NCBI RefSeq assembly: GCF_003675895.1
Contig: NZ_ML014763.1
Coordinates: 23,985-87,984, forward strand
Source of the DNA: Parashewanella curva
Lineage (GTDB): Bacteria; Pseudomonadota; Gammaproteobacteria; Enterobacterales; Shewanellaceae
DNA: 64,000 bases
Direction of reading: 5' to 3'
Positions 31,994 through 41,630 of the stretch are shown here, in pieces (the first letter of the stretch is position 1; each line of letters begins with the position of its first letter). The position numbers were made by a program, and so were the translations under genes. The notes beneath the pieces were generated by a model. It was not told where the DNA came from. It saw only the letters and a list, made by a program, of their open reading frames with translations, and made no database searches.

Positions 31994-34861
31994 ATGATTA
32001 TGACTATGGATAAGCAGACTAACAAGCCTTTTAATCTTGATATTGAAAAAATTGCGTCCCAAAGCGTACAGCAATTGAAAGATCGCTTCCCTGAAATATA
32101 TCAACAACTTAATTCTGAGCAACAACAAGAATTGAAACAAATTTTTGGGCTAAGTGACTTCGTTTATCGACAACTGCTACGCAACCCTCAATGGATCGCT
32201 AATATTCTAGAAGAATTGCATGAAGATTGCCTAAGTGAATTTTATCGCAGCCGCTTGCTCAGGCAGTTAGATGAGGTAAAAGACGACGCTGATGCAAAGC
32301 GGATCATTCGTTTATTCAGACAACGTCAGATGGTAACCATAGCTTGGCGTGACTTTTTAGGTTACTGCACGACAGAACAGTCCTTATATGATTTATCTAA
32401 ATTAGCGGAAGCAACAATTATCGGCACTCGCGACTGGCTTTATAAAGGCTTGTGTGGCTTATATGGCACACCTGTTAATGTTAAAGGTGAGGCTCAGCCA
32501 TTGATGATCATGGGCATGGGTAAGCTAGGCGGCGGTGAACTGAATTTTTCATCTGATGTGGATTTGATATTTGCCTATCCTGAAGCTGGAGAAACGGTAG
32601 GAGGGCGAAAAACAAGAGATAACCAAGAATTTTTTACTCGTATGGGACAAAAGCTAATCAGCTTGTTAGATCAAGTCACCATTGATGGCTTTGCTTATCG
32701 AGTGGATATGCGTTTGCGTCCTTATGGAGAAAGTGGTCCGTTAGTGTGCAGTTACAGTGCCCTTGAGCATTATTATCAAGTGCAAGGTCGTGAGTGGGAA
32801 CGCTATGCGATGATCAAAGCCAGAGTTTTAGGGCCTTTTTGTCAACACAAACGTGAGCTGAAAGAGCTTTTACGGCCTTTTAAATATCGTCGTTATATCG
32901 ACTATACGGCTATCGATTCATTACGAAAAATGAAGCGTATGATCAACCAAGAGGTACGTCGTCGCCAGCTTGATAATAATATTAAATTGGGAGCTGGTGG
33001 GATCCGAGAAGCAGAGTTTATTGTGCAGAACTTTCAGTTGATCCATGGTGGGCGTCAACCCGATTTAAGAAAACCAAACCTGTTACTCGCACTTGAGAAT
33101 GTCTTCCATCACGGCTTTATAGGCTTTAATGACAAAGTGGAGCTGAAAGCGGGTTACCTGTATTTAAGAAGGGTAGAGAACTTATTACAGGCCATTGATG
33201 ATCAGCAAACCCAAACCTTGCCAGATAATGATTTGAATTGGCAGCGCCTTACTTGGGCAATGGATGAAGATAGCCCAAATTCTTTACAGCAGAAAATCAT
33301 TGAACATATGGAAAACATCCATAAGCATTTTCAGGCTTGTATTGGTGAAACTCAGCAAGAGGAAGATAGCTGTGATTGGGCTGAACAAATTTGGCATGAG
33401 CAAGAGCTTGAAGTTGCGGAACGCCTAGCTCAAAAGCAGGGCATTGAGGCCAGTGAATTGCTCACTAAAGTGTTTTCTTGGCGGGCGGATATTCTTAAAA
33501 AGCCCATAGGACCCAAAGGGAGAGACGCCCTTGATAAGCTCATGGTTTATTTGATTGCAGAGTTATGTCAGCAGTCTAAATCGGCACTGGCTTTTTCGGC
33601 GATTGCATTGGTATTAAATCGAGTAATAGGACGAACCACTTACCTCGATTTATTATGTGAAAACCCCGGTGCTCGCAATCAGTTGATTTTATTGTGTCAA
33701 GCGAGTCCTTGGATTGGTGAGCAATTAGCGAAGTTCCCAATGTTGTTGGATGAACTTATCGATCCTGCACAGCTTTATCAAATTACCAAGCTTGACGATT
33801 ATCAACAAGAGCTAAGGCAATATTGTTTACGGATCCCTGAAGACGATTTAGAGCTGCAAATGGAAACCTTGCGTCAGTTTAAGTTATCTCACCAATTACG
33901 AATTGCAGCCGCTGACATCACGGGATTGTTGGATGTGGATGAAGTCAGTGAGCATCTCACTCGTCTTGCTGAGACTCTTATCAAACAAGTGGTGCAATAT
34001 GCTTGGTATCAAACGACGTTGCGTCATGGGTTACCTCAACATCTAGGAATAAACGAAACCGGATTTGCTGTGGTTGGTTATGGCAAATTGGGTGGACGTG
34101 AGCTGGGTTATGGTTCTGATTTAGATTTGGTATTTTTGCATAATTGCCAAGATAAAAGCTGTGTCACCACAGGTGAAAAACAGATTGAAAGTACTCGTTT
34201 TTATGCCAAATTGGCGCAAAGGATCATCCACTTATTTTCAACTCGAACCAGCTCTGGTGAGCTTTATGAAGTAGATATGAGATTAAGACCATCGGGTGCA
34301 TCTGGATTGTTGGTGAGCGAAATCAATCGTTTTGGTGAATACCAACAACAGGCTAAAACGTGGGAGCATCAAGCGTTAGTTCGTGCAAGAATGATTGACG
34401 GTAGCCATGATCTTTATAAGCAGTTTGAAGGATATCGGCAGTCAGTGTTGACTATGTTTCGAGATCAAGCGCAATTAAAGGCAGAAATTGATGCAATGCG
34501 ATCAAAAATGATGGCACATTTATTATCGGCATCGTCTGAGCAATTTGATTTAAAACATTCCCGTGGTGGCATCGTCGACATTGAGTTTATGACTCAATAT
34601 TGGGTACTTGCTTTTTCACATCAATATCCAGAATTAGCCAAGTATTCGGATAATATGCGAGTGTTAAAGACATTGATCAAGCTGGAGTTATTAACAAAGC
34701 TAGAGGCAAAATTGTTGTTAGAAGGGTATCAATATTATCGAAAAGCAGGTCATTACAGTGCGCTGATGGGGCTGAGTACCATAGTTGAGCTTAACACTGA
34801 AATAGAAAAGTACGCTGAGTTTGTGACTGAATCTTATCAGCGTATTGTGAAAGGTGAATAA
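31994..34861 (+). CDS. glnE: Bifunctional glutamine synthetase adenylyltransferase/deadenylylase GlnE
   Basis: 955 residues; three near ATGs (31994, 32000, 32006) are possible starts. It has two nucleotidyltransferase halves. The N-terminal half carries MGKLGGGELNFSSDVDLIF (near 175-195), and removes AMP. The C-terminal half carries YGKLGGRELGYGSDLDLVFL (near 697-716), and adds AMP. Each is followed by a DMRLRP stretch. The enzyme tunes glutamine synthetase to nitrogen supply through PII signalling. Length equals the E. coli protein. It is divergent from the lipoprotein-DUF350 operon, sharing 152 bases of promoter region. Confidence 0.96.
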   Translation: MIMTMDKQTNKPFNLDIEKIASQSVQQLKDRFPEIYQQLNSEQQQELKQIFGLSDFVYRQLLRNPQWIANILEELHEDCLSEFYRSRLLRQLDEVKDDADAKRIIRLFRQRQMVTIAWRDFLGYCTTEQSLYDLSKLAEATIIGTRDWLYKGLCGLYGTPVNVKGEAQPLMIMGMGKLGGGELNFSSDVDLIFAYPEAGETVGGRKTRDNQEFFTRMGQKLISLLDQVTIDGFAYRVDMRLRPYGESGPLVCSYSALEHYYQVQGREWERYAMIKARVLGPFCQHKRELKELLRPFKYRRYIDYTAIDSLRKMKRMINQEVRRRQLDNNIKLGAGGIREAEFIVQNFQLIHGGRQPDLRKPNLLLALENVFHHGFIGFNDKVELKAGYLYLRRVENLLQAIDDQQTQTLPDNDLNWQRLTWAMDEDSPNSLQQKIIEHMENIHKHFQACIGETQQEEDSCDWAEQIWHEQELEVAERLAQKQGIEASELLTKVFSWRADILKKPIGPKGRDALDKLMVYLIAELCQQSKSALAFSAIALVLNRVIGRTTYLDLLCENPGARNQLILLCQASPWIGEQLAKFPMLLDELIDPAQLYQITKLDDYQQELRQYCLRIPEDDLELQMETLRQFKLSHQLRIAAADITGLLDVDEVSEHLTRLAETLIKQVVQYAWYQTTLRHGLPQHLGINETGFAVVGYGKLGGRELGYGSDLDLVFLHNCQDKSCVTTGEKQIESTRFYAKLAQRIIHLFSTRTSSGELYEVDMRLRPSGASGLLVSEINRFGEYQQQAKTWEHQALVRARMIDGSHDLYKQFEGYRQSVLTMFRDQAQLKAEIDAMRSKMMAHLLSASSEQFDLKHSRGGIVDIEFMTQYWVLAFSHQYPELAKYSDNMRVLKTLIKLELLTKLEAKLLLEGYQYYRKAGHYSALMGLSTIVELNTEIEKYAEFVTESYQRIVKGE

Positions 34862-34911
34862 ATAAGGGCAGCCAAGCTAGCAGCCCTTAACAAAACAAAA
34901 AAGTGTCGTTT

Positions 34912-35397
34912 TTATTCAATATCGAGTGGCTCAGGAGATAAGATAATACCTGTGTTATCTGCATAGATGTGATCGCCAGGTAAAAATGTCACTCCACCAA
35001 AATTCACCGGCAAGTCGCTTTCACCATGGCCGATATCGTCAGCACCAATTGGGATTGGCGCTAAGGCTTGAATACCGATATCTAACTCTTCTAAGTTATC
35101 AACATCCCGAACCGCACCGAATACAACAATGCCTTCCCATTTATTTTCAACAGCCAGCTCTGCGATTTTGGCATCAACCAAAGCACGACGAAGTGAGCCA
35201 CCGCCATCAATTAACAGAACCTGCCCGGTCCCATCTTCAGCCAATGTTGTGGTGATAAGCCCATTGTCTTCAAAACATTTAATGGTAACGATAGAGCCAC
35301 CAAATGAACTACAGCCTCCAAAGTTACTGAACATAGGTTCCACAACGTCGACAACGTCTATATACATATCGCAAAGTTCTGAAGTGTTGTATTCCAT
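34912..35397 (-). CDS. rraA: Ribonuclease E activity regulator RraA
   Basis: 161 residues. It opens [21 protein letters not shown] and keeps [30 protein letters not shown] and [14 protein letters not shown] segments of RraA. RraA binds RNase E and dampens mRNA decay. It is convergent with glnE; a short hairpin (AAGGGC with GCCCTT) lies between. A MITE lies 95 bases upstream of its start, with the same end facing the gene as at the other two copies. Confidence 0.95.
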   Translation of the reverse strand: MEYNTSELCDMYIDVVDVVEPMFSNFGGCSSFGGSIVTIKCFEDNGLITTTLAEDGTGQVLLIDGGGSLRRALVDAKIAELAVENKWEGIVVFGAVRDVDNLEELDIGIQALAPIPIGADDIGHGESDLPVNFGGVTFLPGDHIYADNTGIILSPEPLDIE

Positions 35398-35491
35398 ATT
35401 GATACTCCTGAAGAGTCATAGTGTCTAATAACAGCAATAACTGAAGTTATAGCATTTGCTGAGCGGATAGAAAACTTAAAAATAATAACTA

Positions 35492-35754
35492 GGGCGTGTT
35501 GATCTTTCGTGATTATTTTTGCAGCGATAAATTGGTTATCTTATGCAAGGCAGAGTTTGTGCAGTGTGGTTATTCCACATAAACAAACGATAACGCAGCA
35601 GAAGTGACCAATTTACGCTGTCTTCGATGCTTTTGAGCACTTCCTGTTCTGTGTTGTGACCAGTTTACTTAGATGGCTAAGCTTCACTGCTCACGCCTTG
35701 AACAAAAAAGCGCTCAAATAGCACAAAATTTAATCCTGAAAGATCAACACGCCC
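35492..35754 (-). mobile_element. MITE copy 2 (263 bp, TA-flanked)
   Basis: Inverted ends GGGCGTGTTGATCTTTC and GAAAGATCAACACGCCC match for 17 bases with no mismatch. TA flanks lie at 35490-35491 and 35755-35756. The internal palindromes match copy 1. This is the best-preserved pair of ends of the three. Confidence 0.9.
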
Positions 35755-35756
35755 TA

Positions 35757-36095
35757 ATACATAAAGTAATCATAGGTTGTTGTATTTCAAGTATACCCAC
35801 ACTTAGATAGTAAAGGGAGGTTGTTTTCTACCTCTTTGATTTACAGCAAAATATTGCCCAAGATTTATCGCAAGATCACATTATTGATGCTTTTAAGGTT
35901 AAAAAAACGGCTATAAATGCTGTCAAGATAACAATATTTTCACAAAGTATGAACTAGGTCATCTATTTGAAGTTTACTGTTTCAGAGATGCGATAGGCTT
36001 TGGTAGTATACGAAGAACAAACTATTTTATATTAAAAACAATGTTCCTGTGCAATGAAACTGCTACTAGTTCTAAAGCACAGAATGAGGTGACTG
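35757..36095. other. Intergenic region before ygjV-like gene, no gene seen
   Basis: 339 AT-rich bases. It holds GTTGTATTTCAAGTATACC near 35777-35800, which resembles part of the short repeat at 39168-39202. Otherwise I see nothing with support; the ygjV-like promoter should lie near 36000-36060. Confidence 0.4.
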
Positions 36096-36347
36096 ATGGA
36101 AGCATTAAACTGGGTTGAGATTTTAGGGTACATGGCATCAGTCATGGTAGCTATTTCATTAATGATGAAAGACATTGTTAAGCTAAGATGCTTAAACTTT
36201 GTTGGTTGTGCATTATTCTCGTCTTATGGCGCATTAATCGAAGCATGGCCAGTAGCAGGCATGAATGCTTTCATAGCATGCATTAACGTTTACTATCTAA
36301 CGAAAATGTACATGGAAAGCAAAGCAGGTGTAGAAGCTAAAGCATAA
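36096..36347 (+). CDS. ygjV: YgjV family small membrane protein
   Basis: 83 residues with three transmembrane helices: LGYMASVMVAISLMMKDIVKLR, then NFVGCALFSSYGALIEA and PVAGMNAFIACINVYYL. The pattern (GY-AS-lvAiSL, a basic turn, then a G-lFs-YG helix) is that of the YgjV/Imp-YgjV family of inner-membrane proteins; function unknown. GAGGTGAC lies 8 bases before the ATG. It is a single gene. The length is that of single-domain family members. Confidence 0.75.
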   Translation: MEALNWVEILGYMASVMVAISLMMKDIVKLRCLNFVGCALFSSYGALIEAWPVAGMNAFIACINVYYLTKMYMESKAGVEAKA

Positions 36348-36566
36348 CCATTCTTCCTAGCTTTGGGCTTTTGAATGATCAAGAGCCCATTGTTCATTCT
36401 CACTTCTACTTAGCCAGTCTTCTTATATCATCAGCTACACTTATTAATATTACATAAATATTTATTCATCATTTGTAATAAAACATTCGTGTAAAAGTAA
36501 CCTAATAGTCATATACATTGTCTACTTTTACAGCATCGGTACTTGTGTAGAGTTCAGGTTCTGTCA

Positions 36567-37082
36567 ATGCTTAAGATGATCAGTCGTTTCGATATACAGG
36601 GGTTTTACTCTATAGCTGATATGGTTAAGCGATATCAGCTTCAACTTGTTGCCAAAAGGATTTCTGCTTCGGGTGATGGTCATTACTATGTGTTACTGGC
36701 TGTGGTTTTGTTGCTATTTCATTCCAAAGGGCAGCAGCTGTTTAATCTATTGCTGACGAGTTTTGCCATTGAGTTGCCTCTTTATGTACTGTTAAAAAAT
36801 AGCATTCGTCGAACTCGCCCTTGTCATTGTTTTCAAGGTATTGAGCTCGCTTTTGAACCCTCTGATAAATTCAGTTTGCCTTCAGGGCATACAGCAGCGG
36901 CTACCGTCATGGCGACAGCAACCTGCTTTGTGCTGCCTGTGTTAGGTGTTGTATTTGTCTTGTGGGCATTGTTCATTGGTTTGTCTCGTGTTGCCCTAAT
37001 GGTGCATTACCCTACCGATATCATTGCAGGAGCACTTTTGGGTTCTGGTTCAGTAATGCTGGCTTTCAATTATATTAGCTAA
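36567..37082 (+). CDS. PAP2-family membrane phosphatase
   Basis: 171 residues from the ATG at 36567 (a TTG lies 8 codons earlier). Four to five transmembrane helices. The three PAP2 motifs are intact: KNSIRRTRP (K-x6-RP), LPSGH, and SRVALMVHYPTD (SR-x5-H-x3-D). It removes phosphate from lipid substrates such as phosphatidic acid or undecaprenyl pyrophosphate. It ends 17 bases before a glycosyltransferase gene, so the two are probably one transcript and may serve a shared envelope pathway. Confidence 0.85.
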   Translation: MLKMISRFDIQGFYSIADMVKRYQLQLVAKRISASGDGHYYVLLAVVLLLFHSKGQQLFNLLLTSFAIELPLYVLLKNSIRRTRPCHCFQGIELAFEPSDKFSLPSGHTAAATVMATATCFVLPVLGVVFVLWALFIGLSRVALMVHYPTDIIAGALLGSGSVMLAFNYIS

Positions 37083-37099
37083 CATAAGCAAGGTGTTAC

Positions 37100-38140
37100 A
37101 TGCGTATTTTGTACGGGGTTCAAGGCACAGGTAATGGTCATTTGAGCCGTGCTAGAGTGATGGCAGCAGCACTTCAGGAACAAGGATTACACGTTGATTA
37201 TTTGTTCTCAGGACGTTCCCGTGAGCAATTCTTTGATATGGAAGAGTTTGGCGATTTTCAGTGCTTGAAAGGCATGACGTTTTCAAGTGCAGCAGGGAAA
37301 TTACAAATAGGTAAAACCATCAAGCAAAATTTATCTCGCTCAATACTGCAAGACATCGAAAGCATCGATTTAACCAATTATGATGTAGTGCTAAATGATT
37401 ACGAGCCTGTTACGGCATGGGCGGCGAAAAATCAAGGCGTGCCAGCCATAGGCATTAGTCATCAAGCTGCGCTATTGCACGCTGTACCTAAAGCGGGAAC
37501 CCAATGGTTTAGCGATTTAATGTTGAAGTATTTTGCTCCAGTCGATGTCGCGTTAGGTTGTCACTGGCATCATTTCGGTTTTCCGATCTTACCGCCATTT
37601 GTTGATGTAACTGAAGTCGAGGATGAGTTTTCTCATCAAATTTTAGTTTACCTCCCGTTTGAGTCAGCGAGCGATGTCATCGAGTTGCTTAAACCTTATG
37701 ACAATTATCAGTTCTTGGTATACCACAAAGACAACATTGAACAAGAATTGCCCAGTCACATTACTTGGCATGGTTTCGATCGGTTTGGATTTAAACGTCA
37801 TTTAGCCAGTTGTGGAGGCGTGATCTGCAATGCTGGATTCGAATTGGTGAGTGAAGCACTCACCTTAGGCAAAAAAATCTTAGTTAAGCCTCTACTGGGT
37901 CAGTTTGAACAACATTGTAACGTAGCTGCATTAGAGTTATTGGCTGCCGCAGATGCAATGATGACGTTAGATCCGCAAACTCTCAGTCGCTGGCTGAAAA
38001 AAGCCAATCCTCAACCTATTGAGTACCCTCAAGTCGCTGATGCGTTAGTTGATTGGTTGCAACAGGGAGATTGGGGTAACCAAGAAGAGCTGTCTAAACA
38101 GTTATGGCAGCAGGTTACCTTACCTGATAGTTGGCGTTAA
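37100..38140 (+). CDS. MJ1255/VC2487-type glycosyltransferase
   Basis: 346 residues. The opening [19 protein letters not shown] is the G-T-G-N-GHL-R nucleotide-sugar loop of the TIGR00661 family, and [20 protein letters not shown] near residue 238 is the second-domain donor site of a GT-B fold. Substrates of this family are not known; MurG and GT28 enzymes are relatives. It overlaps the end of aroQ by 4 bases, tail to tail. The start is preceded by a short AAGGTG. Confidence 0.85.
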   Translation: MRILYGVQGTGNGHLSRARVMAAALQEQGLHVDYLFSGRSREQFFDMEEFGDFQCLKGMTFSSAAGKLQIGKTIKQNLSRSILQDIESIDLTNYDVVLNDYEPVTAWAAKNQGVPAIGISHQAALLHAVPKAGTQWFSDLMLKYFAPVDVALGCHWHHFGFPILPPFVDVTEVEDEFSHQILVYLPFESASDVIELLKPYDNYQFLVYHKDNIEQELPSHITWHGFDRFGFKRHLASCGGVICNAGFELVSEALTLGKKILVKPLLGQFEQHCNVAALELLAAADAMMTLDPQTLSRWLKKANPQPIEYPQVADALVDWLQQGDWGNQEELSKQLWQQVTLPDSWR

Positions 38141-38571
38141 GCCGTTGTGAGTCGGGCAGCAGCGGCATGCAGTGCCATTATGTACCCTTGGCTACCAAAG
38201 CCACAAATGACTCCGATGGCTTTATCCGAAAAATATGAGTGTTGCCTAAACGGTTCACGGCTGTGAATATTAGACAAGTGAACTTCTATAAAGGGAATGT
38301 TGACGCCGAGCAGGGCATCTCTAAGAGCGACAGATGTATGGGTAAAAGCGGCAGGATTGATGATGATCAGTTCTGCTTTCGTTTGGTGAATGGCATCAAT
38401 CAAGTCATGTTCAGCGTTAGATTGAATATGCTCAAGCGAAATTGATAATTGTGAGGCTTGCTTTTGTAGAGACTCTACAATTTGGGCAAGGGTTTCTGAG
38501 CCATAAACTTCAGGCTCACGTCGACCGAGTAAATTTAGGTTGGGACCATTTACTAATAATACTTTTGTCAT
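38137..38571 (-). CDS. aroQ: Type II 3-dehydroquinate dehydratase AroQ
   Basis: 144 residues. It begins [21 protein letters not shown], carrying the catalytic Arg and Tyr, and has [17 protein letters not shown] and [19 protein letters not shown]. It converts 3-dehydroquinate to 3-dehydroshikimate as a dodecamer in aromatic synthesis. In many gammaproteobacteria aroQ precedes accBC; here it is alone with arfB upstream, so it is possibly a second copy. Confidence 0.95.
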   Translation of the reverse strand: MTKVLLVNGPNLNLLGRREPEVYGSETLAQIVESLQKQASQLSISLEHIQSNAEHDLIDAIHQTKAELIIINPAAFTHTSVALRDALLGVNIPFIEVHLSNIHSREPFRQHSYFSDKAIGVICGFGSQGYIMALHAAAARLTTA

Positions 38572-38625
38572 TGATCGTTACTCTCGTCCATTTCTTCATT
38601 ACAGGTTAATCATTAACTCCCCAAA

Positions 38626-39042
38626 TCACAAAGGAATTTTCTTACTGCGTAAGCTTTTGGTTTGTCCTCGCTGCTTTTTTTTATCCATTCGTTTGGTTTG
38701 GCTGGATCGTGTTGGTTTTGTGGCAATGCGTTTTTTCTGGACGACGGTGACAGATTTTACCAGCTCAATAAACATCGCTAACGCTTGCTGACGATTGTCA
38801 TCTTGGCTGCGAGTCGATTGCGCTTTTATGATGATTTTTCCGCTTTTGGTTATTCGGTGATCGGCTTTAGAGAGCAGTCTTTGCTGGTAATACTCAGGTA
38901 GGCTGGAAGCCTTAATATCAAAGATAAGAACTGCTGCAGTAGATACCTTATTAACATGCTGGCCGCCAGTGCCACTGGCACGAACGAATTGCCATTCGAC
39001 TTCTGATTCAGGTATATGGACTCGGGCTGAAATCTGGATCAT
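38626..39042 (-). CDS. arfB: Alternative ribosome-rescue factor ArfB (YaeJ)
   Basis: 138 residues. The release motif is in VRASGTGGQHVNKVSTAAVL, where GGQ cuts peptidyl-tRNA. The C-terminal tail is Lys/Arg-rich (KRMDKKKQRGQTKSLRSKKIP) and inserts in the empty mRNA channel of stalled ribosomes. Length equals E. coli YaeJ. It lies upstream of aroQ on the same strand, 54 bases away. Confidence 0.95.
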   Translation of the reverse strand: MIQISARVHIPESEVEWQFVRASGTGGQHVNKVSTAAVLIFDIKASSLPEYYQQRLLSKADHRITKSGKIIIKAQSTRSQDDNRQQALAMFIELVKSVTVVQKKRIATKPTRSSQTKRMDKKKQRGQTKSLRSKKIPL

Positions 39043-39167
39043 GGATTTATTCTATCTTAACTCGCACTAAGTGGGCTTTTCAGCATTGATTTTTCTCTGT
39101 TGTGAAAGCTTAAATTAGCTCGCTAGTTCTGCACTTTCACCCCTCGAATAATGCAATGCTGAACAAA

Positions 39168-39202
39168 CCCTGAAAGTTGCATCTTCAAGTATCAAGAGTA
39201 TA
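39168..39202. repeat. Short intergenic repeat, copy 1
   Basis: CCCTGAAAGTTGCATCTTCAAGTATC then AAGAGTATA, just downstream of the nhaC stop. A related inverted copy lies at 44418-44458. Both sit against the 3' end of a minus-strand gene. Confidence 0.5.
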
Positions 39203-39203
39203 A

Positions 39204-40697
39204 CTACGAAATGGCTCTCTGAGAGCGCAGTTCTTTAAATTTTTGCATGCTTAAAAGAAATAGCGAACAACTACAAACGACAGCAGAAAGAGCTGCTCCA
39301 TATCCCAACGACAAATTTAGCAGTTGAAACCCTACCAATGTAGAAAAGGCACCTACAAATGCAAATGGCAGTTGAGTGACTACATGTTGATGAGGTGTGC
39401 AGCCGCTGCTGGTGGCACTGAGTACACTAGTATCAGAAATTGGAGAGCAATGATCACCAAATACTGAGCCTGCCATGACGGCACTGAGGGCGGGTAATAA
39501 CAATTGAGGATCAATAATATGCGCGATTTCACCACCAATCGGCAGCATAATGGCAAAGGTGCCCCAACTTGAGCCTGTGGCAAAGGCCATTGTGGCACAC
39601 AAAAGAAATAATCCACTTAATAGAAATTGACTGGATAAATGCTGTTGAGCCCAATCAGCTAGGATGGCTGCAATAGAGAGTTCTTTGACAATCGTTCCAA
39701 TCAGCCAAGTGAAAAGCAGAATACTGCAAGCAAAGGTCATGGTGTTTAACCCTATCCAAGTATCCTTGAGTAAGGCATTGAATTTGCGTCCGCTAGTTTT
39801 GAGAAGTAACAAGGTGAGCAGTACAGCAAATAAACTCGCATTTCTCATACTGCTGCCAATATCGGCATGAGCCAGCCATTGATCTAGCTGTGTACTGTCC
39901 GTTGCCATTGCTCCTGAAAGTAACATTAGGCCGAGTGAGCCTACCAATAAGGCTAAAATAGGTAATAGCAACAACCAAGGTGATCCTTGCTTATTAGAGT
40001 CTGCAACATAGTTCTCGTTTGTCTTTTTATTAGGACTTGCGCCGAAGCCAATACCAAACCATGCAACCAAAACCGAAATGATCAAAGTGCTTATGGCGTA
40101 AAAATTCATTTGCGCGATGTCGACAAAATTACTAAAGGCTGAACCGGATAAAAATGTCATGCTTGCCAAGATAGCAATTACGTAGGGCCCCCAACTGGAA
40201 AACGGTATCAGAGAGGTAACGGGCGAGGCATTCGAGTCAACAAAATAGGCAAGCTGCTCTGACTTCACTCCATATTTCTTGGATAAAGGTTGGCAAATGT
40301 TTCCGACCGCTAAGCAGCTAAACAAACCATCAATAAATACAAACCAGCCTAAGAACACCATGCCTAACCTAGCTTGTCTTGGGGTTAGAATTTTGTTGTG
40401 AAGCCAGTTGCTAAACTCATCCACAGCATGACTTCTTGAAAGTAGCTTGGTCATAACCCCAAGTAATATCATGGTCGCAAGTACGTTGAGGTGCCAAGCT
40501 TGCCATTGACTTTGTTGGTAAAATTGCTCAATCAGTAATCGGCTCAAATGCTCTAAGGAGGCGACTAAAGAAAAGTGATTGAGAATAAAGCTACCACTGA
40601 CAATACCAACCCCCAATGCAAGTAAAGTATTTCTTACCGTTAATGCTAAGATGAGCGTTAAAAATAATGGTAAAAGAGAAATAATAGGAGTGGTCAT
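39204..40697 (-). CDS. NhaC-type Na+/H+ antiporter
   Basis: 497 residues with about eleven or twelve transmembrane helices. Family motifs are ATGSSWGTFAIMLPIGGEI and SVFGDHCSPISDTSVLSATSSG, which mark the NhaC/Na_H_antiporter family; FVDSNASPVTSLIPFSSWGPY is also typical. It exchanges Na+ (or another small substrate) for protons at the inner membrane. The gene seems to be alone. No clear operator is seen upstream. Confidence 0.9.
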   Translation of the reverse strand: MTTPIISLLPLFLTLILALTVRNTLLALGVGIVSGSFILNHFSLVASLEHLSRLLIEQFYQQSQWQAWHLNVLATMILLGVMTKLLSRSHAVDEFSNWLHNKILTPRQARLGMVFLGWFVFIDGLFSCLAVGNICQPLSKKYGVKSEQLAYFVDSNASPVTSLIPFSSWGPYVIAILASMTFLSGSAFSNFVDIAQMNFYAISTLIISVLVAWFGIGFGASPNKKTNENYVADSNKQGSPWLLLLPILALLVGSLGLMLLSGAMATDSTQLDQWLAHADIGSSMRNASLFAVLLTLLLLKTSGRKFNALLKDTWIGLNTMTFACSILLFTWLIGTIVKELSIAAILADWAQQHLSSQFLLSGLFLLCATMAFATGSSWGTFAIMLPIGGEIAHIIDPQLLLPALSAVMAGSVFGDHCSPISDTSVLSATSSGCTPHQHVVTQLPFAFVGAFSTLVGFQLLNLSLGYGAALSAVVCSCSLFLLSMQKFKELRSQRAIS

Positions 40698-40859
40698 ATT
40701 GGAGTCAAAAACTTGATTGAAAGGTTAGGAGTTATCTTAGGTTACTGACAATTAACTAACATTGCTAAGAAAAGTTTCCAATTGTTATGGAAAACGCTTC
40801 TCAATTAACCATTACCACTGATAAAATTGCCTCATCATTTAGTTATTGAAGAGAGTTCC

Positions 40860-41066
40860 ATGAGCTTAGAATTATTGTCAAAACTGGAAGCGAAAATTAA
40901 AGCCACTGTAGAAACTATTGAGCTGCAAAAAATGGAGCTTGATGAAGAAAAGCAAAAAAATGCTGAACTGACGGCGAAAATAGAGCAGCTACAAAGTGAA
41001 CTGAATTCTTGGAATGATAAAGTGAGCGGTTTAGTTGGCTTATTAAACGAAGATATTGACGCTTAA
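40860..41066 (+). CDS. zapB: Cell division protein ZapB
   Basis: 68 residues from ATG at 40860 (a GAGAG sequence lies 6 bases upstream); an ATG-led frame starts 33 bases earlier but the family begins at [13 protein letters not shown]. The whole protein is a coiled coil ([18 protein letters not shown]) ending [12 protein letters not shown]. ZapB binds ZapA and bundles near the Z-ring. It is slightly shorter than E. coli ZapB (81 residues). It stands alone. Confidence 0.85.
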   Translation: MSLELLSKLEAKIKATVETIELQKMELDEEKQKNAELTAKIEQLQSELNSWNDKVSGLVGLLNEDIDA

Positions 41067-41095
41067 AAAGTACCTGACGATAAGTTGTTTGAAAA

Positions 41096-41199
41096 TTATC
41101 GAGTTCAGGTTTAGTGCCATTCAAGGTGCGATGACGAGCCATAGCGTAACTATGGTGAGGAATTGCAACGCAGAAGGGGGCTGAAAATGGGCTCGATAA
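41096..41199. repeat. Palindromic intergenic repeat element
   Basis: TTATCGAG and CTCGATAA bound 104 bases containing an inner hairpin CCATAG-CGTAA-CTATGG. It resembles dispersed intergenic repeats of shewanellas, but I see only one copy in this window. Confidence 0.4.
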
Positions 41200-41278
41200 A
41201 ATCTTAAGAAATTTATGGTTAGTACTTACATCTAATCGATGCCTTGGGGGAAACTCTAAGGCATCGATACTATTCTCT

Positions 41279-41503
41279 CTAACCGCTTACTCTACAAGTC
41301 TGTATAGATTGCTTTTCAGCTAAAATTAAGGCATTCATTTCAGTAATGGCTTGTTTCACCTTAGGTCTACACCACCTTGGGATCATAAGCTTACCACCAT
41401 CAAAGTAGATCACTCCTAAGTCTTTTACCCAAATGACGCCCTTTGCAAAAATTCGAACGTGTTTAGCTATCAATTTTGGTGAATAAACAGGAAATCTTCT
41501 CAT
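41279..41503 (-). CDS. Conserved small basic protein, unknown
   Basis: 74 residues: MRRFPVYSPKLIAKHVRIFA, then KGVIWVKDLGVIYFDGGKL, then RPKVKQAITEMNALI. No signal peptide or membrane helix. The pattern of basic helix, beta hairpin and helix looks folded, and similar short proteins exist in marine gammaproteobacteria as I recall, without known function. Its position between zapB and a dsbA paralogue gives no clue. Real gene: likely. Confidence 0.6.
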   Translation of the reverse strand: MRRFPVYSPKLIAKHVRIFAKGVIWVKDLGVIYFDGGKLMIPRWCRPKVKQAITEMNALILAEKQSIQTCRVSG

Positions 41504-41630
41504 TTTGAAACCTCACGACATTCATGTCTTTAGAATACTTGTTGTGACGCTCTATGGATCAGTATAAGTCACGAATATATAGACCTGTAGCGGCGGAAAA
41601 AGTTTCGCTTTTTATTGTGAATATTTGATG

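Noticed and set aside
36348..36566. Intrinsic terminator after the ygjV-like gene
   Set aside because: GGGCT and AGCCC pair over a long loop, but only five pairs form and no T run follows.
41067..41278. tRNA gene near 41130-41200
   Set aside because: The hairpin lacks a T-loop GTTCGA motif and acceptor-stem pairing; it is a palindromic repeat.
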